Positions 44,901 through 56,778 of a stretch of DNA of 64,000 bases are shown here, piece by piece. Source of the DNA: Coniella vitis (lineage: Eukaryota > Ascomycota > Sordariomycetes > Diaporthales > Schizoparmaceae); the NCBI GenBank assembly GCA_011317545.1, contig WUJK01000008.1, positions 2,294,001 to 2,358,000 on the forward strand, given 5' to 3'. The position numbers were made by a program, and so were the translations under genes. The notes beneath the pieces were generated by a model that had not been told where the DNA came from, made no database searches, and worked only from the letters and a program-made list of their open reading frames with translations. Numbering within the stretch: position 1 is the first letter of the stretch; each line of letters starts with the position of its first letter.

Positions 44901-46833
44901 TCATCCAGCTAGATTGGCGTGTGAAACCGTCAAAGAAAAGGGGCACGAAATAGTCGTCCGTCGGAATGCGTGACGATCTTCCTTGTGATGAGCTAGCAAC
45001 GATAGAATCGTCTGGTCGCTTCGCCGGTTTCTCAAACAGGACCATGGGTGCGCTTCTGTGCTTAAGTGTAGACTTTTCAAGCAGCCGACGTTTTCGCACC
45101 ACTGCCCCATTCAGATCTGATTCGTCCTGTACAGTACGTGCCTGTTCGTCAGACAAGCTAGCGTTCTCCAAAGACGTTGATTTCGCTGCTTCTTGGTGGG
45201 TTGGCTCTTGTTCGGTCTGCGTATGAGTGCTGCTGTCTTGCGCGGACTTCGAGATAACTGGTGTGGCTGAAGGACCCAATATCGTTTGGGTGTCAACGCT
45301 GGCAGTACTCTCACCGTTTGTAATTACACCAGGTTCCTCTGGGGCTTGACCTGCTGGAGGCGGCGTTTCGCGGTGTAAGTCATGTCGCATCTCTGACTGT
45401 TTGTCATCGGAGACCGTAGAGTCCGCAGCAACCAAAGGAGTCAGCGAGGGCGCTGCTTGCTCCGTGGGAGATTGAACGGGTACGTTAGATGCGGACGGTG
45501 CGTGTGCCGGAGTCTGTGCCGGAGTCTGTGCCAAGGGTTCAACTGGTCGCTCTGCGTTCGCCGCCGACTCAAGTAATAACTGAGCTGCAGCAGAATGAGG
45601 TGCACCCGACCCAGACGAGCTTTCCATCCCCAGCTCCGGTTCCTCCAACTGCTGGGAGTCGTTCTTATTCTCCCTTGACAAGCGGGCTTCTTCTTCTTCG
45701 CCGGAAAAGGGTGGTCCTTCATTGTCCGGGCTCGTATCGGGGGAAGCATCCTGAACCGCTGGTGTCGCAGCAGTCTGTGCCGTCGAACCCGGGGAAGACA
45801 GGATATCCTGGGGCCTCGTGGATTCTGACGGTGCTGGTTTCAAAGATATGAGTCTTGAGTTTTCGCCCTGTCTGCCATGTGTCTCCTCTGGATCCTTTAC
45901 GCCAAAGTCCATCTCATTTTGTCGAAGCCCCGATCCATCTTGTCCTACGCCCAGAGTTTGCGCAGGACCTAGCGTGGGGCTGCGACACGCCAGAGGCTCC
46001 TGCGGCTTAGACGGTACACCTTCCCTTCCAGTCGATAAATTATCCAGTCCTTCTGACACGTCGGATGATCGGACTCTCTCGGCAGAAATTGCTTCCAGTT
46101 GAGCTGACTGATCCACTTGCGCAGGATGCGCAACATTCGACACTGACAATAGATTTGGATGAGGGGCTGGAGTAAGGACATCGGGCCGTGCTATCGGGGC
46201 TGGCGGCAGTAGAGGCTCGGCTCGCGGCGCAGTAGACGGTGGTTTCGGGGAGATAGGACGCGTCTTTGGAGAATTTGTGTGTCGCGTCGGTTGAGGCAAC
46301 AGAGGAGGCGCGTGTGTCTGCGGGCTAGACTCGGGGAAGGTTGGTCTCGCAAGGGGTAAAGCACCACTTGGGCTTTCCACGGCGACGACGTGGTGATTTG
46401 GGATGGTTACTGGAGGAACGCGTCGCGGAGGCAGGTTACGTTCATCAAGGAAAGGCCCTCTGTCGCGGTCGTGTCAGCACAATAAGACCAAGCCAGAAAA
46501 TGCGCAGCTATGAATCGGTATACGAGGTAGAGCAATCATACTGTAAAACGGCATTGTCATCATGGAACCTGGACTCCTCTGCAGTCGTGAATGGCGAATC
46601 GTCGGCGATGGGGCCGACGTGCGGCAGAGAATCCACCTGCGTGGCAAGGCAGTAGAGTTCATGAAGCCGCCGTTTACGCGATGTCCTAATTGAGCTGCAC
46701 GCAGTCAGCACCACGAATTGCGCATCAAAATGATCGCACGGATCTGGTCTATAAGATGGTATATGACTTGCCTCCATTTTTCCCTCTTGGACTGGATCAG
46801 CGCTGAGAGGTCGGTGGGCTCGACCTCGGTCAT
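41974..46833 (-). CDS. vid-21: NuA4 histone acetyltransferase scaffold EAF1/VID21 (HSA and SANT domains)
   Basis: Exons 46833-46772, 46685-46542, 46459-43336 and 43266-41974 encode 1,540 residues. EAF1 is the assembly platform of NuA4, which acetylates H4 and H2A. The N-terminus reads MTEVEPTDLSALIQSKREKW, then TSRKRRLHELYCLAT. Residues about 640-720 form the HSA domain (PPSHWDTLLQEMKWMRTDFR, EERKWKRAVARNLA) that binds actin and Arp4; about 900-1000 form the SANT/Myb domain (WTLVEDDELRRLVREYAYNW). Residues 1050 onward are Gln/Pro/Asn-rich, ending in long Gln runs. The first intron uses a GC donor (AG/GCAAGT). A 69-nt intron at 43335-43267 (GTAAGC, CTAAC, TTCCAG) has no in-frame stop, so retention would add 23 residues. 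Confidence 0.93.
42010..42240. repeat. Gln-codon repeat region at the EAF1 C-terminus
   Basis: Several CTG/TTG runs on the plus strand correspond to CAG/CAA codons; the minus-strand protein has successive Gln runs broken by His, Leu and Pro. Further Gln runs lie at 42760-42900 and 43340-43375. Confidence 0.85.
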
Positions 46834-49219
46834 AGCATAGACGGCAGCGACATCCGTTTTTGGTTGAAAACGGATGTCAGGTAAGCTTAATGGGATGCGC
46901 AGAGACGATCTGGACAATCAGAATTGATGAAATCAAGTTGGGGGAGTGGGCTCGATTGAAATGAGGGTGGTGAGTGATGGATTGATCCTCAACGCGCCCG
47001 AGTTTTCAAATGGCACAGGCGTTGAGGTGGTTGCTTTGGGGGTTGGGGCGTGGCAGCGGTAACGGTAGCGGCGGCGTTAGCAGGAGAGAGGTGCTGTAAA
47101 GCGGGCAAAAACAGGCCAAGGGAACCCCGCGGCGGCGTGGATGGAAGGTCCAAGGTGGACCAGGTGTAACTACCCGTCGCCAGGCTGCCAGGGTAGGTGC
47201 ATCTGGGGGTTGCGGCGCGACTGCAGTGCAAGTCAGTATGGTGCTGGGCTGGGAAGGAAAGTGCGACTCCCAGAGTAAATGGAAAAGTCAGCAACACGCA
47301 GATTGCAGCATGTCTAGGAAAAAGAAAGAGCAGGTTGCTTGGCGTACCACCTATTTGGAAGATTGGACTTATCAACAGGCCCAGGCATTCCTTAGTGGAA
47401 AAGAAGAAGAAAAGGCTTGTTTGCGAATGCCAGTGGCTTGCCGTGTTTCTTTGCGGCAATGCGGGTCCGTCGTACTGTCAGTGAATATCAAGGATCTGAT
47501 ACTATATCCATCTTGCTTTGTTGACTGCAGGAGGCGACACACGAGCCCGGCCAGATCTGAGGTAGACGCCGCTAGTCGAGAAGCCGCAATACTCTCTGCT
47601 CTGTCTGAATTCAATGGCCAGCACTTTACCGCCACGCCTTGATGACGCGGATTTTGAGGAATAGAGGCCTGGCTGACCAGCAATACCTGCCCTGCGCAGG
47701 CACCCGTGCCTTGGCTGCTTATGTATGTGTGAGTCTGAGCCAAGCTTGCAGAAGGTGCTTCATGGTATACATGGGCATCATGCTGAGCACAGCCCTGAGG
47801 GTTGCCAAATGCGTCTGACAGACCATCCTCACGGACTAACGAACGCTTGCGCAGTGCAAGCGACAATCAATTCCAACCATATCAATGGAGAAGGCTGGTT
47901 TGGAGACCTGGGGGTTGCGTGTATTCGACGTCATGGGCCATATTGCTGCAGGGTCGAAAACTTCTTTTTGTCTGTGAGCCATCGTGTCGCCAACTTGATA
48001 GTCCTCGAAATGGCCAGATTCCCTTGGGAAAGCTGCAAATCTCGTTGAGGAGACAGTTCGAACCGTCCAACAAAAGGAAAGATGTTCATGAAGTTCTATT
48101 ACGTGCACCAGACCAAGGCATGAAGGTGAACAGGTACGGCCAATGAGAGGTCGTGGCCTGACATATTGTCCTGGATTTCCCGTCCGCTTCCGTAAGCCAC
48201 ACTACCGTCCGTCACTCGTGGTCGAGTCCCACAAATTCTGCCTCGGTTGCGGTTTGAAGCATCTTGTGCACGTGTAGGGCGAGAAGTAACTGTGATAGAG
48301 ACCTCTCTTCCAGTTGTGCGGAATATCGCAGGGTCTGCAATTTATTCGCTCATTCAGAGACTGCAAGTGAACGTTGAGCGCCGGGTTCCCGTGGAATGTG
48401 ATCTCGACGCAGGTCATGCAGGGCATGGATTCCCTCACAGCCAGGCCCTGAAGTCTCGAGGACAGTAACGCCTGAGCAGCACGAAGCCCACGCTGAGTCG
48501 AGTTCCGCTTGACTGTGCTAGAGATTGGTAAGATGCCAGGAGTATTAGGTCAAAGAAAGTCGTTTACCAAGGCTCGGCTTAAGGAGGAGTGAAGAATGAA
48601 GAAGTACAGTGTCTTTTTATAGTATCAGATACTGGACGCCCATGACGCACCTTTCCAAAAGCGTCTACTGGTTTTCTGGGATGCATAGACAGGTCCAACC
48701 GTAAGGAAGCGTAGTTCTATTTGAATCATGGGGCCAGTTGGCCCGGGGGAAAGATTATGGCTGCGCAACAGGAGTCGAGACGAAATGCAAAGCCTCAAGT
48801 AAAAAGCGATCAACAAAATGGTGGGAAAGGCCACTGGATCCAGTCAGCTGCTGAGGCCTAGTAGCCCGTGTATAATAATCTACTCAGACTGTACACAGGT
48901 TATGTAATGCGCTAGGCTGGGCTGGGCTCGCCGGCTTTGGCTGGAACAAACACTACCAATAATGTAGGTATGTATCTGGCTCGTGACTCCATACAGTATC
49001 CCTGCATCAGGTACGAGGTACTTTGCAGCCAAACAACATCTTGCCTTCCGGCTTTCAGCCCATGATAACAAGCAACGACACCTGCCATCAAGGACGTATG
49101 CGACACCTTCCAACATTGCCACACTTTTTCTATATTTTCGCAAGCCACGTTGGGTATAGCAACGCCAATCTATCTACAAGACACAACACCACCAAACAGA
49201 GCCTGGGAGACCGCTCAGA
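46834..49219. other. 2.4-kb divergent intergenic region, EAF1 and SPP2
   Basis: Upstream sequence for both EAF1 and SPP2. Frames at 47226-47642 (+), 47372-47866 (-) and 47836-48108 (-) overlap and lack family resemblance. A Cys-rich minus-strand frame at 48202-48426 is listed separately as a weak candidate. The rest shows no structure I can name. Confidence 0.4.
48202..48426 (-). CDS. possible small Cys-rich protein
   Basis: From an ATG at 48426 the minus-strand frame codes 74 residues with three Cys-x2-Cys pairs: MPCMTC, INCRPC and TCTRC, spaced like a zinc-binding protein. The same frame is open upstream to about 48537 with coding-like composition (TQRGLRAAQALLSSRLQGLA), where a CTCTAG acceptor and CTAAT branch could mark an intron, but no ATG exon is evident. 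It could be a real small gene, the remains of one, or chance. I recognise no family. Confidence 0.3.
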   Translation of the reverse strand: MPCMTCVEITFHGNPALNVHLQSLNERINCRPCDIPHNWKRGLYHSYFSPYTCTRCFKPQPRQNLWDSTTSDGR

Positions 49220-50206
49220 ATGACGGATCCTAAAGACTCTCGCATCGCAATCCGCTTCGGCGCCTCGTCATCCTCGAAGCCCACCAGTGACAACGCCTCG
49301 CGGCGCACACCATCCAGCACACTTGGAAAGAGACATAGAACACATTTTAATCATGATGACGACGAATCGTCTGCCGACGACGAGCCAGAGGCCGCACAGG
49401 TGGAAAGCATAACTCATTTCAGCGCAAACGGTGCAGAATTTGTCGACGAGGTTGCAAATCGGCGCAGATCTGGCGGAGGCAGAGGCTTGTCGCCACAAAG
49501 AGACGAAACAAAAGAGACCAAAGTGGAAGAAAATAACGGCAGATCAATTCGGGATATAAATGTGAAAGAAGAGGAAGATGCACTCAAGTATGGGTTGACT
49601 ATCTCTAAAAAGCTAGAACAGAGCGATATCAAAAAAGAGGACGAGGAAAAGGAAAATGATGATGTGTCACGGCAGACCAAGACCATCGATGAAGAAGCCA
49701 TCGATGCACTCATGGGCAAGGACGCTGGCAGGCAACGTAAACCTCACCGAACTGAGGACGGTGCTTACCGCGACGCTGCCGCGAACGCACCGAAAGAAGA
49801 CGACCTGGAAACATACGATGCAATCCCTGTCGAGGGATTTGGCGCGTCACTCTTAATGGGCCAAGGCTGGGACGGAAAGATGCGTGGCCCGAAGGCCAAG
49901 GAGATTACGCGGCGTCCGGACGGGATGGGCTTGGGATCCAAGAAGCTATCTGGAATGGAGGATCTGGGCGCCTGGGACTCCAAAGGCAAGAGCAGGGGCG
50001 ACAAGAGACCGAGACTGGACGAGTACCGAAGAAACAGAGACAAGGAGCGAGATCGACGCGAAGACAGATATCGCGACAGCTACAAAAATGAACGAGACCG
50101 CGACCGCAATGGCGACCGCACCCGAGATCATGCCCGCGACCGTGATAGATATCACGACCGAGAAAGTGATCGTTACAGCCGTGGCGAGAGAGACTACCGG
50201 CGGTAA
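49220..50206 (+). CDS. SPP2: pre-mRNA splicing factor SPP2 (G-patch, PRP2 cofactor)
   Basis: A single-exon frame of 328 residues. The Spp2/G-patch core lies about residues 195-240: DAIPVEGFGASLLMGQGWDG followed by RPDGMGLGSK. SPP2 (human GPKOW) activates the DEAH helicase PRP2 through its G-patch and so remodels the spliceosome before the first step. The N-terminus opens MTDPKDSRIAIRFG, a typical SPP2 start (I-R-F-G). The middle is Lys/Glu-rich, with EEEDALKYGLTI as a second conserved patch. The last 65 residues are Arg/Asp/Glu dipeptide repeats (RDRDRNGDRTRDHARDRDR) like many splicing proteins. The start ATG follows a pyrimidine-poor A-rich leader. It is divergent to EAF1. Confidence 0.94.
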   Translation: MTDPKDSRIAIRFGASSSSKPTSDNASRRTPSSTLGKRHRTHFNHDDDESSADDEPEAAQVESITHFSANGAEFVDEVANRRRSGGGRGLSPQRDETKETKVEENNGRSIRDINVKEEEDALKYGLTISKKLEQSDIKKEDEEKENDDVSRQTKTIDEEAIDALMGKDAGRQRKPHRTEDGAYRDAAANAPKEDDLETYDAIPVEGFGASLLMGQGWDGKMRGPKAKEITRRPDGMGLGSKKLSGMEDLGAWDSKGKSRGDKRPRLDEYRRNRDKERDRREDRYRDSYKNERDRDRNGDRTRDHARDRDRYHDRESDRYSRGERDYRR

Positions 50207-50531
50207 AAGCGCCAGTTGCGAAGAGTAGCAGGATAGTTACCAGAGGCCAGCCGTGAGCATTTGGCAATCAACATATCGCGCCCAAGCAAGTGAAATACCA
50301 ATGTTTTCATGGTGGGTTCGCGCCTTCTGTTTGTCCTGCCCAATACTGCGGTGTCGTGGCTAGGCCAAAGCTCTTTGAACCCAGACTTCAACACATCAAT
50401 CTCGCGGTCTTCCAAGCTGTCTTGAAAGCGCTGCTTTCTGCGGCTCATCGCCAGTAGTGGGACCTTCGTATACTGCGCGCTGAAGTTGTGTGCGGCACCT
50501 TTTTCCCCGAACATGTCCAGCAGTAAGTCGA
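50194..50531 (-). CDS. possible small gene convergent with SPP2 (3' exon)
   Basis: The minus-strand frame reads DLLLDMFGEKGAAHNFSAQY and MSRRKQRFQDSLEDREIDVL, which looks like coding sequence but which I do not recognise. Upstream of 50531 a 70-nt intron is plausible (GTAAGG donor at 50601, CTGAC branch, GGGACAG acceptor at 50532). The exon before it has an ATG (at about 50653), but in a frame that does not continue into this one, so the model is incomplete. The frame ends by overlapping the last codons of SPP2. Confidence 0.25.
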
Positions 50532-50538
50532 CTGTCCC

Positions 50539-50575
50539 AGAGCCAACAGTCAGAGAGCCAACAGTCAGAGAGCCA
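50539..50575. repeat. 15-bp tandem repeat
   Basis: Two full copies and a partial copy of AGAGCCAACAGTCAG. On the minus strand each unit contains CTGAC, so the repeat multiplies a branch-site-like sequence within the putative intron at 50601-50532. Confidence 0.85.
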
Positions 50576-53500
50576 AGCAGTGCATCCTCTTCCGCCCTTA
50601 CCAAAACCCAACCTCAAGCTCCACTGGTGTCGTCATTTGCGTGCTTTGGACGAGGATTTTAAGAGAGCGGGGATTCATTATCTATATACGTAGTACCGAG
50701 TAGCTCGACCTCTTTGGTGCATCCCCTGTGGACTTGACAACTCCCAGCTTCACATCGGTGATAGGTGAGGCTTGTTTGGCTCGACCGGCCGGCCATGATG
50801 CGGATGGAGACAGTACCTTGGTAGCAGGCAGGTTTACGTACGGTAGCCCCGCAAGACCCGAGCTGTTGTCATTCCACAGAGGTCAAGTGGCAAGACCTCT
50901 GCAATAACCGCAGCTGCTAGTTATCCGTCCTCACCTCGGTCTGCATCCGGAGTAGCCGTTCCAAGACTCTTCGAACATTCAGCAACGGGCTTCATGTGTC
51001 TGTAAGTCTGTGTTTCTGCCTCCAAGACTTGCTGTCTCGCTTTGAGGAGCGGAGCAGCACAACTTCGTCGAGAGGAGGCCTGACCCCTGTATACAATTGG
51101 AATACCTTTTATTCCCGGTAGTGGGTGGATGGGCGGATTTTCCTCTCGGCGACACGCCATGACTCTCTACAATCGGGTTTACTACTATGTATCTACTGTC
51201 GTATTCACTTACGTTGTCTACTATGACAAAGTTGACGACAGTGGGGAGGGCATATGCGTGTACCAGACTCCACGAAGAGCTTGTGCCACCTTTCGTGTCA
51301 TGGCTTTCTATCACAGATTGTACATAGTAAGTTTCCCAGGCATTGCGGTAGAACTGAGATGCTGAGTCTTCTCAGGCAGGCTGCCTTGGCCAGAGGCCCT
51401 TGTTCCACTTGCGCTGAGAGTCAGAGGGCTTGATGCGCGATTCTCATTCGTCTTCGATGATTGACGTGTCCGAGCTGGCACCCTGCATGCCGTGGTGTTG
51501 CGCTGTCAAGTTTCTGCGCGACAAGCTTGTATTAGACCTCACCTGTGCTCCAAAGGACGGTTTGCTTGGATCCTGGAGTCCTGACAGCCTTGTTCTTCCC
51601 CGGCTTGGCTGTGAGAAACGGCGGTAAGGTCTGCATTGCAAAACCTCTTGCCGCCCCAGAATGCCAACCGGCTCAGAGCCTAGCAGAGCGGTCACAGATA
51701 TCTGAAAGCTTGGGTCCGGATAGGAGTTTGCCTCCTTCTGACCTCTCTTGGAAGCGGGCCCCGTCTGCAACCCCAAGTCAGCTATACCACGATAGGCATC
51801 CCACGTGAGCCTAAGAGGACGACAAGGTTCGGGTCCAGATATCCCCGTCCATGTGGCTGCTCTGTTGCCACTCGTTTGCCTTGTTCCTTTGAAACCAAGC
51901 TCCTCGCTTAACCGCAGCCGGTCTTTTTCGTTGGTTTTGTTTTTTTCTTTTCTTTTTTTTCGTTCAGGATACTTTGTTCAGGCCGAAACGACCATCGGGC
52001 TGAGGAGGACGAGGAGGTGCTTCAGAAATCAATCCAGCTTGCGGGCCTGCGTGTTGTGATTCGTTTCTGGAACATATAGCAACTAGGCCAGCAGGCCATG
52101 GCGTGTGGGTGGGCAGCCCCTGTTGTTGATACAAAAGGGCCTTACGACGATAACCCAAGCTATACCCTCCTGTCGCAGCTTTTCCTCCGCCCTCTCCGCC
52201 TGCTTCGACGACGCTACTACCATGGGATGAATGGCAATCAAGAGATCACATCAACCAATCTGCAAAGATTCTGCACCGGACCCTTCTTCCGGGCTTTGGA
52301 GTGGCCAAATCAACAACAGCCAAGTGTCTGGACTTTTCCCCTCCCTCCTCATTATGCAACAGTCTTTGCTTTTTCCTGTCGCTTTGCTTGCCCCATTTGC
52401 GTACCATCCACAGCCTTCCCGTCTCTTGCCGCCATCATTTTTCGGAAGACTATATGTCGATACATGCGTTGCCGATCGAAACCATGAAGGCAGATTCATC
52501 ACGGGCAGTCCCATGATTACTTTCCCGCTGGCGAGATCCGGATTGACAGCGGAGAGCGAGCTGGAGGTGGAGCAACGAAAAGAAAAACCAACACAAAAGA
52601 AAGCAAGCAAGATACTGTACATAGTAGCAACAAGAAAAGTCACTTCGATTATATCCAACTTGGCGCGGTGATATTCCCCAAAACAATACAGAATTACACA
52701 CTTGGGAGAATCCACCGCCGCGGGAGAAAAGAAGGGGGGGGGAAAGCCATTCAAGTCCACAGCCTGGGATTCTGGCCAACTGCTATGTACATAGATAGTA
52801 CGACAAAGTTTGATGCAAGAATAGCCGATAGAACTAAAATAAAGACAAAAGAATGAAGGAGGAAATGCAACGAAGCATAACATAGTACTTGCCACGAATG
52901 TATCGGTACGTTCTTGTGGCCCTCCCCCCCCCCCCTCCTCCGCAATCATTAAAGAGTATCATGTCGCATCCTTGTTTCTTTTCAATGGTTTTTTTTTTCC
53001 CCTCCTCCTTTTCTCTTCCTTTTCTCGGATCGGCACAAAAGTCAAGAATACAAACATAGTTTCGGTGCAGTTCCAGAGCCTTTGCATGAAACAGAATGGG
53101 CTTTCGCCCCTCCTCTGTCTCTTTCCCCCTCCGAGCTGGGCCTGTTTCTACAAGACATTTTTAGTATTTTCGTTCTATGTATATGCATACCCCATCCCTC
53201 TTGTTCTTTTTATTTACTCTTGGAACAGCTGGGGTAGACAGTAGCCATGAAATGGTCGAATGAAAAGGAACCGGGCGGCAGCAGGGAACCATACACAAGG
53301 ATGACGAATCCTGAACTAGATAGCCTTGTTTCGAAAGCAAACCGAAATTTTTTTTAAAAAAAAATCATACATATGAGGTATGTAAAAGCATGCACAGTGT
53401 CAGATTGGGCATCAAGTGATCGCAACCTGAGTGGATAAGCCACGAGCGAGGGCTTTTTGTTGCACCGTGCATCGTCCGTGGTTTCCTCGCTAGGATCAAT

Positions 53501-55307
53501 AACTTGGAAAAGAAAGAAAAAAGACCCTGTATGTGGCTATCTACTATATCTACCTAGTATGTACCCTATTATCCTCAAGAGGCGGGTTTACTATGAGAAA
53601 GAAGTACCCGTGTCCAAGCAGGTATTCTTTTTCTGGTACGTTGTGACGGTGCCCATTGTTTATCTTTGGGGGGCAATGGTCCGATTTATTCCTTGCTGTG
53701 GAATACCAGCGTCTTTAACGTAAGTGCTCGTACGGATCACCGCTCCTGACCGTAAATAATGAAGATATTCATGAAGGGCGCGCTCAAGCGTACACAGTAC
53801 TACTATTATATATACTATCATTATTATTCTATTGTCTTGGCCGCCAATGAGAAGCTCCCCATTTCCGAGCAGAAACACGCGCTTGCGCTCTCATGGAGGG
53901 GAATATCAAAGCTTCAGAAGTTGTCTCTACCTACTATGTACTATGTAGCACTTGACACAATTCATGCCTTGATTTGATATGCCTACTGCTGCAACAGCAT
54001 AGCCGCTCATGCGTTCCAGGGATATAGAAGAAGAAGATGAAAAAGAAGAAGGAGAAAGAAGAAAAAAAGCAGGGTCGTCTCTTCTTACTTTAACCAGAAC
54101 AATGGGCTGCCGAAGCCGTCAAGGAAAAGACATAGTATATGCAGACTCGCTTATTGTTCTCTTGTAACTTGTGCATTGCAGCGAGCAGCACCCAGTGAAG
54201 AACAAGTTCCGCCCACCCACCGGCTCCAGAAATATCCATGCTTCCTTTCCTCCATTTTTGACCATGTACCGTGCTTTTTTTTTTTTAAGGTAAAGAATGC
54301 TATGAACAGTTGCACCAACGATCCGGGCAGGCGAGCTGACTAGTCATTCATGCACGGGCAACATCCCGTGATCATTGTTCCTTTGTATTTTTGTTCTTCG
54401 CATCCGTGGTGTTGTCTTGTCATGGGAACACCGGCGTGTACATAGAGTAACATGATGATGATCATGATCGCACGTAACAGTGAATGGGGGATGAGAAGGC
54501 CGACCAGAAACGCCAGCAAAGACCGGGCCACAAGGGTGGGTGGCTGCTATTCAGCTACCTATTTTACTGGAAACAACGTGCCTGATTGATGATATGGAGA
54601 AATAGGAAGGGGAAAAAAGAAAGAAGCAATGGTTTATACAATCACTACTATGTGATCCATAGCACCGCGGGGATGTACATGCACACCCACCATGTATTTA
54701 TAGCACTCGCTCGTAGGCTGTAGCACCTGCGAGGCCGACTGCATTCTTTTTTTTTTTTTTTTTTTCCTATCGGCCGAGTGGTCTCGTGGCAATCGCAAGT
54801 GACGACAGCGGCGCGGGCTCCCGCAGCAAGGCGGGCGCTGTCACAAGGCAGAAGAGTGGGTGATACCGAACGAAACGGCAGTAATCCGGGGTAAGCCAAA
54901 GCCCCCAATGTTTCGCTCGTTCTTTCCTTTTTTTTTTTCTTTCTTTCTTCGGGCAGGGAATAAATCACAAGGCCGGCGAGGTAAGACAGACATGCTGCGC
55001 GTCATTGCGCTGCTTTTCGTCCCTTTTTTTTTTTTTCTTTCTTTTCTTTTTTCTTTTCTTTTTCCCTTTCCGACGGGTTGCTATTCCCTTTTTTGCTGCA
55101 ACGCTCAAGTATTTGGACAACAAAGCAGGGTACCGAAGGCACACCACCTTCGTCAAATGTACCTTATACTATGTATTATACGGACAAGATTCAAACTGTG
55201 ATTTGATAGGTGCGCTTGCCTGGGACGGCCAACGGCATTTGTGACAGGAAGACGGTCTAGAAGCGCCAGAGAACCCCCTTGCTGTCGGCTACCATGCAAG
55301 TACTACT

Positions 55308-55323
55308 TACTATGTACATAGTA
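55308..55323. repeat. perfect 16-bp palindrome TACTATGTACATAGTA
   Basis: Second exact copy of the dispersed palindrome; see the copy at 22166. It stands at the left side of the densest cluster in the window. Confidence 0.9.
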
Positions 55324-55764
55324 TGTGTGTTGCGCAGCCAAAGTTACTGATGAGGTCGTGACTTTTGGTTTTCTTGGGCCTTGTCTGTGATTTAGGAAAA
55401 GATGGGGAATCGAGTCACTCGCTCACCTACATGGTACAAATGTAAAGACACAGCTCACACGGCGTGGACTATGCAACTGACAGATATGCAAAAGCAGCAT
55501 GTTTTGTCTGTCTCGTGAATTCATATTATCTACCAATGCAGACGTGGCTGCCGAGTGGGCAATCCGGGTGTCTCTTTGGTCGCCCATGGCGGGGCAATGT
55601 TGCATCGCGGAACCGGAATGCATCAGCACATGGACAGCAGCGGTGTGGTGTGGGACGGACGCGGCCCTATCCTATCTTGGCATTGTGAAGGGTGTTGGTG
55701 CATACAGAGCACGATCGACTTTGTATGTCGTGAAAGTAAAACGACGAGCATAAGCGGGAATATG

Positions 55765-55789
55765 TACTATGTATACGATGTACTATGTA
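55765..55789. repeat. two close copies of TACTATGTA
   Basis: Direct copies at 55765 and 55781, with a further related ACCATGTACTATAC at about 55800-55813, all within 50 bp. Confidence 0.85.
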
Positions 55790-56058
55790 ATAGTACAGAT
55801 ACCATGTACTATACAATATGTTCCAGCCAAAGGGACTGTGGGTTCGCTTCGGCAGCGGCACAACGGCTTTGGCTCAAGTGACATTTTGCGGGGCCGCCCC
55901 CTTCATTGGCGGAGAGCATGTCCCGTTTGCCCCGTCCGCCGAGCGGGAGAGATCTCGCCTTTTGTATTCCCTGTGCTTGTCTGCCTGTCAATTGGGTACA
56001 TTGCTAGCAATGCAACTTTTCTCCACGGGCCTTGCCGCTGTGCTACGGAGCGGGCAGC

Positions 56059-56074
56059 TACTATGTACATAGTA
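56059..56074. repeat. perfect 16-bp palindrome TACTATGTACATAGTA
   Basis: Third exact copy. Further cores follow at 56129, 56316 and 56573, making this a cluster of four in 520 bp. Confidence 0.9.
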
Positions 56075-56740
56075 GTCCCTTCCACCCATTCTCTACACAC
56101 CATGTACCTAGTATGCTTGCAGGTACTGTACATAGTAGCATGGACACGAGCTCTTCTTTTCCCACTGCACGACATCTCAGCTGTGCGAGGCGCTGGTTCC
56201 GTGGAGCCGCCGCGGCGCTAAGTATCACAAGCACTGCAGTACATGGCCTCTGTCAGCACCTCACATCCTATGAGTGCTCAGGTGCAGCAACTCTCCTGCT
56301 TGGCAGCCACCATAGTACATAGTAAATCCATGGAGCCGCATGGTTTCCAAGGGTACATCCCATGTAAGCAGCCTCTTTAGGCACGTTGCAAGGGAGGCAG
56401 AAAAAGGCCTTTCATGCATGTACGGGTTCGGGTCGAGTCGTATTTGGCGATAACTTGATCTGGCGTCTGTTGCACTGCATCACCTCGCAAATACTTCCAT
56501 AAAGATGCACACCTCGGATTTTCCTCCCTTGTTTCTGCACTTGAGTCTTGAGGCTTGGGCCCTTCACGGCTGTACATAGTAGCTGGGTGCCACTGTGCCA
56601 CGTACCCGGTTGACGGGACATACTCAGCAACGTTTTCCCTGTCACACATCCCCCACCCCCGCGCTCCAGCGTGACGGGCAGGAGGTTCAAGGCACGTGTG
56701 ACAGCGTCTCTTTTGATTCTTCCAGGGGGCTTATCACCTT

Positions 56741-56778
56741 TCTTCTTCTTCTTCTTCTTCTTCTTCTTCTTCTTCTTC
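56741..56778. repeat. (TCT)n microsatellite
   Basis: About twelve uninterrupted trinucleotide units. Confidence 0.9.

Larger units (their letters stand above)
50207..56000. other. left half of the 13.8-kb right-hand desert
   Basis: Apart from a weak candidate at 50194-50620, no frame here has family resemblance. The longest, 52251-52949 on the minus strand (232 codons), crosses C and T homopolymers and is opposed by open frames in the other strand. TACTATGTA/TACATAGTA cores occur at 51183, 51321, 52618, 53932, 55167, 55308, 55765 and 55781. T-runs occur near 51945-51960, 52988-52999, 54746-54766 and 55024-55037. Confidence 0.45.

Noticed and set aside
48201..48240. GGTCGAGTCCC resembling a tRNA B box
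   Set aside because: No A box at the right distance and no pairing T-stem; other GGTTCGA-like strings (18426, 30478, 37160) fail in the same way.
52251..52949. 232-codon minus-strand frame
   Set aside because: Crosses C and T homopolymers, has no conserved pattern, and several other frames are open over the same bases.
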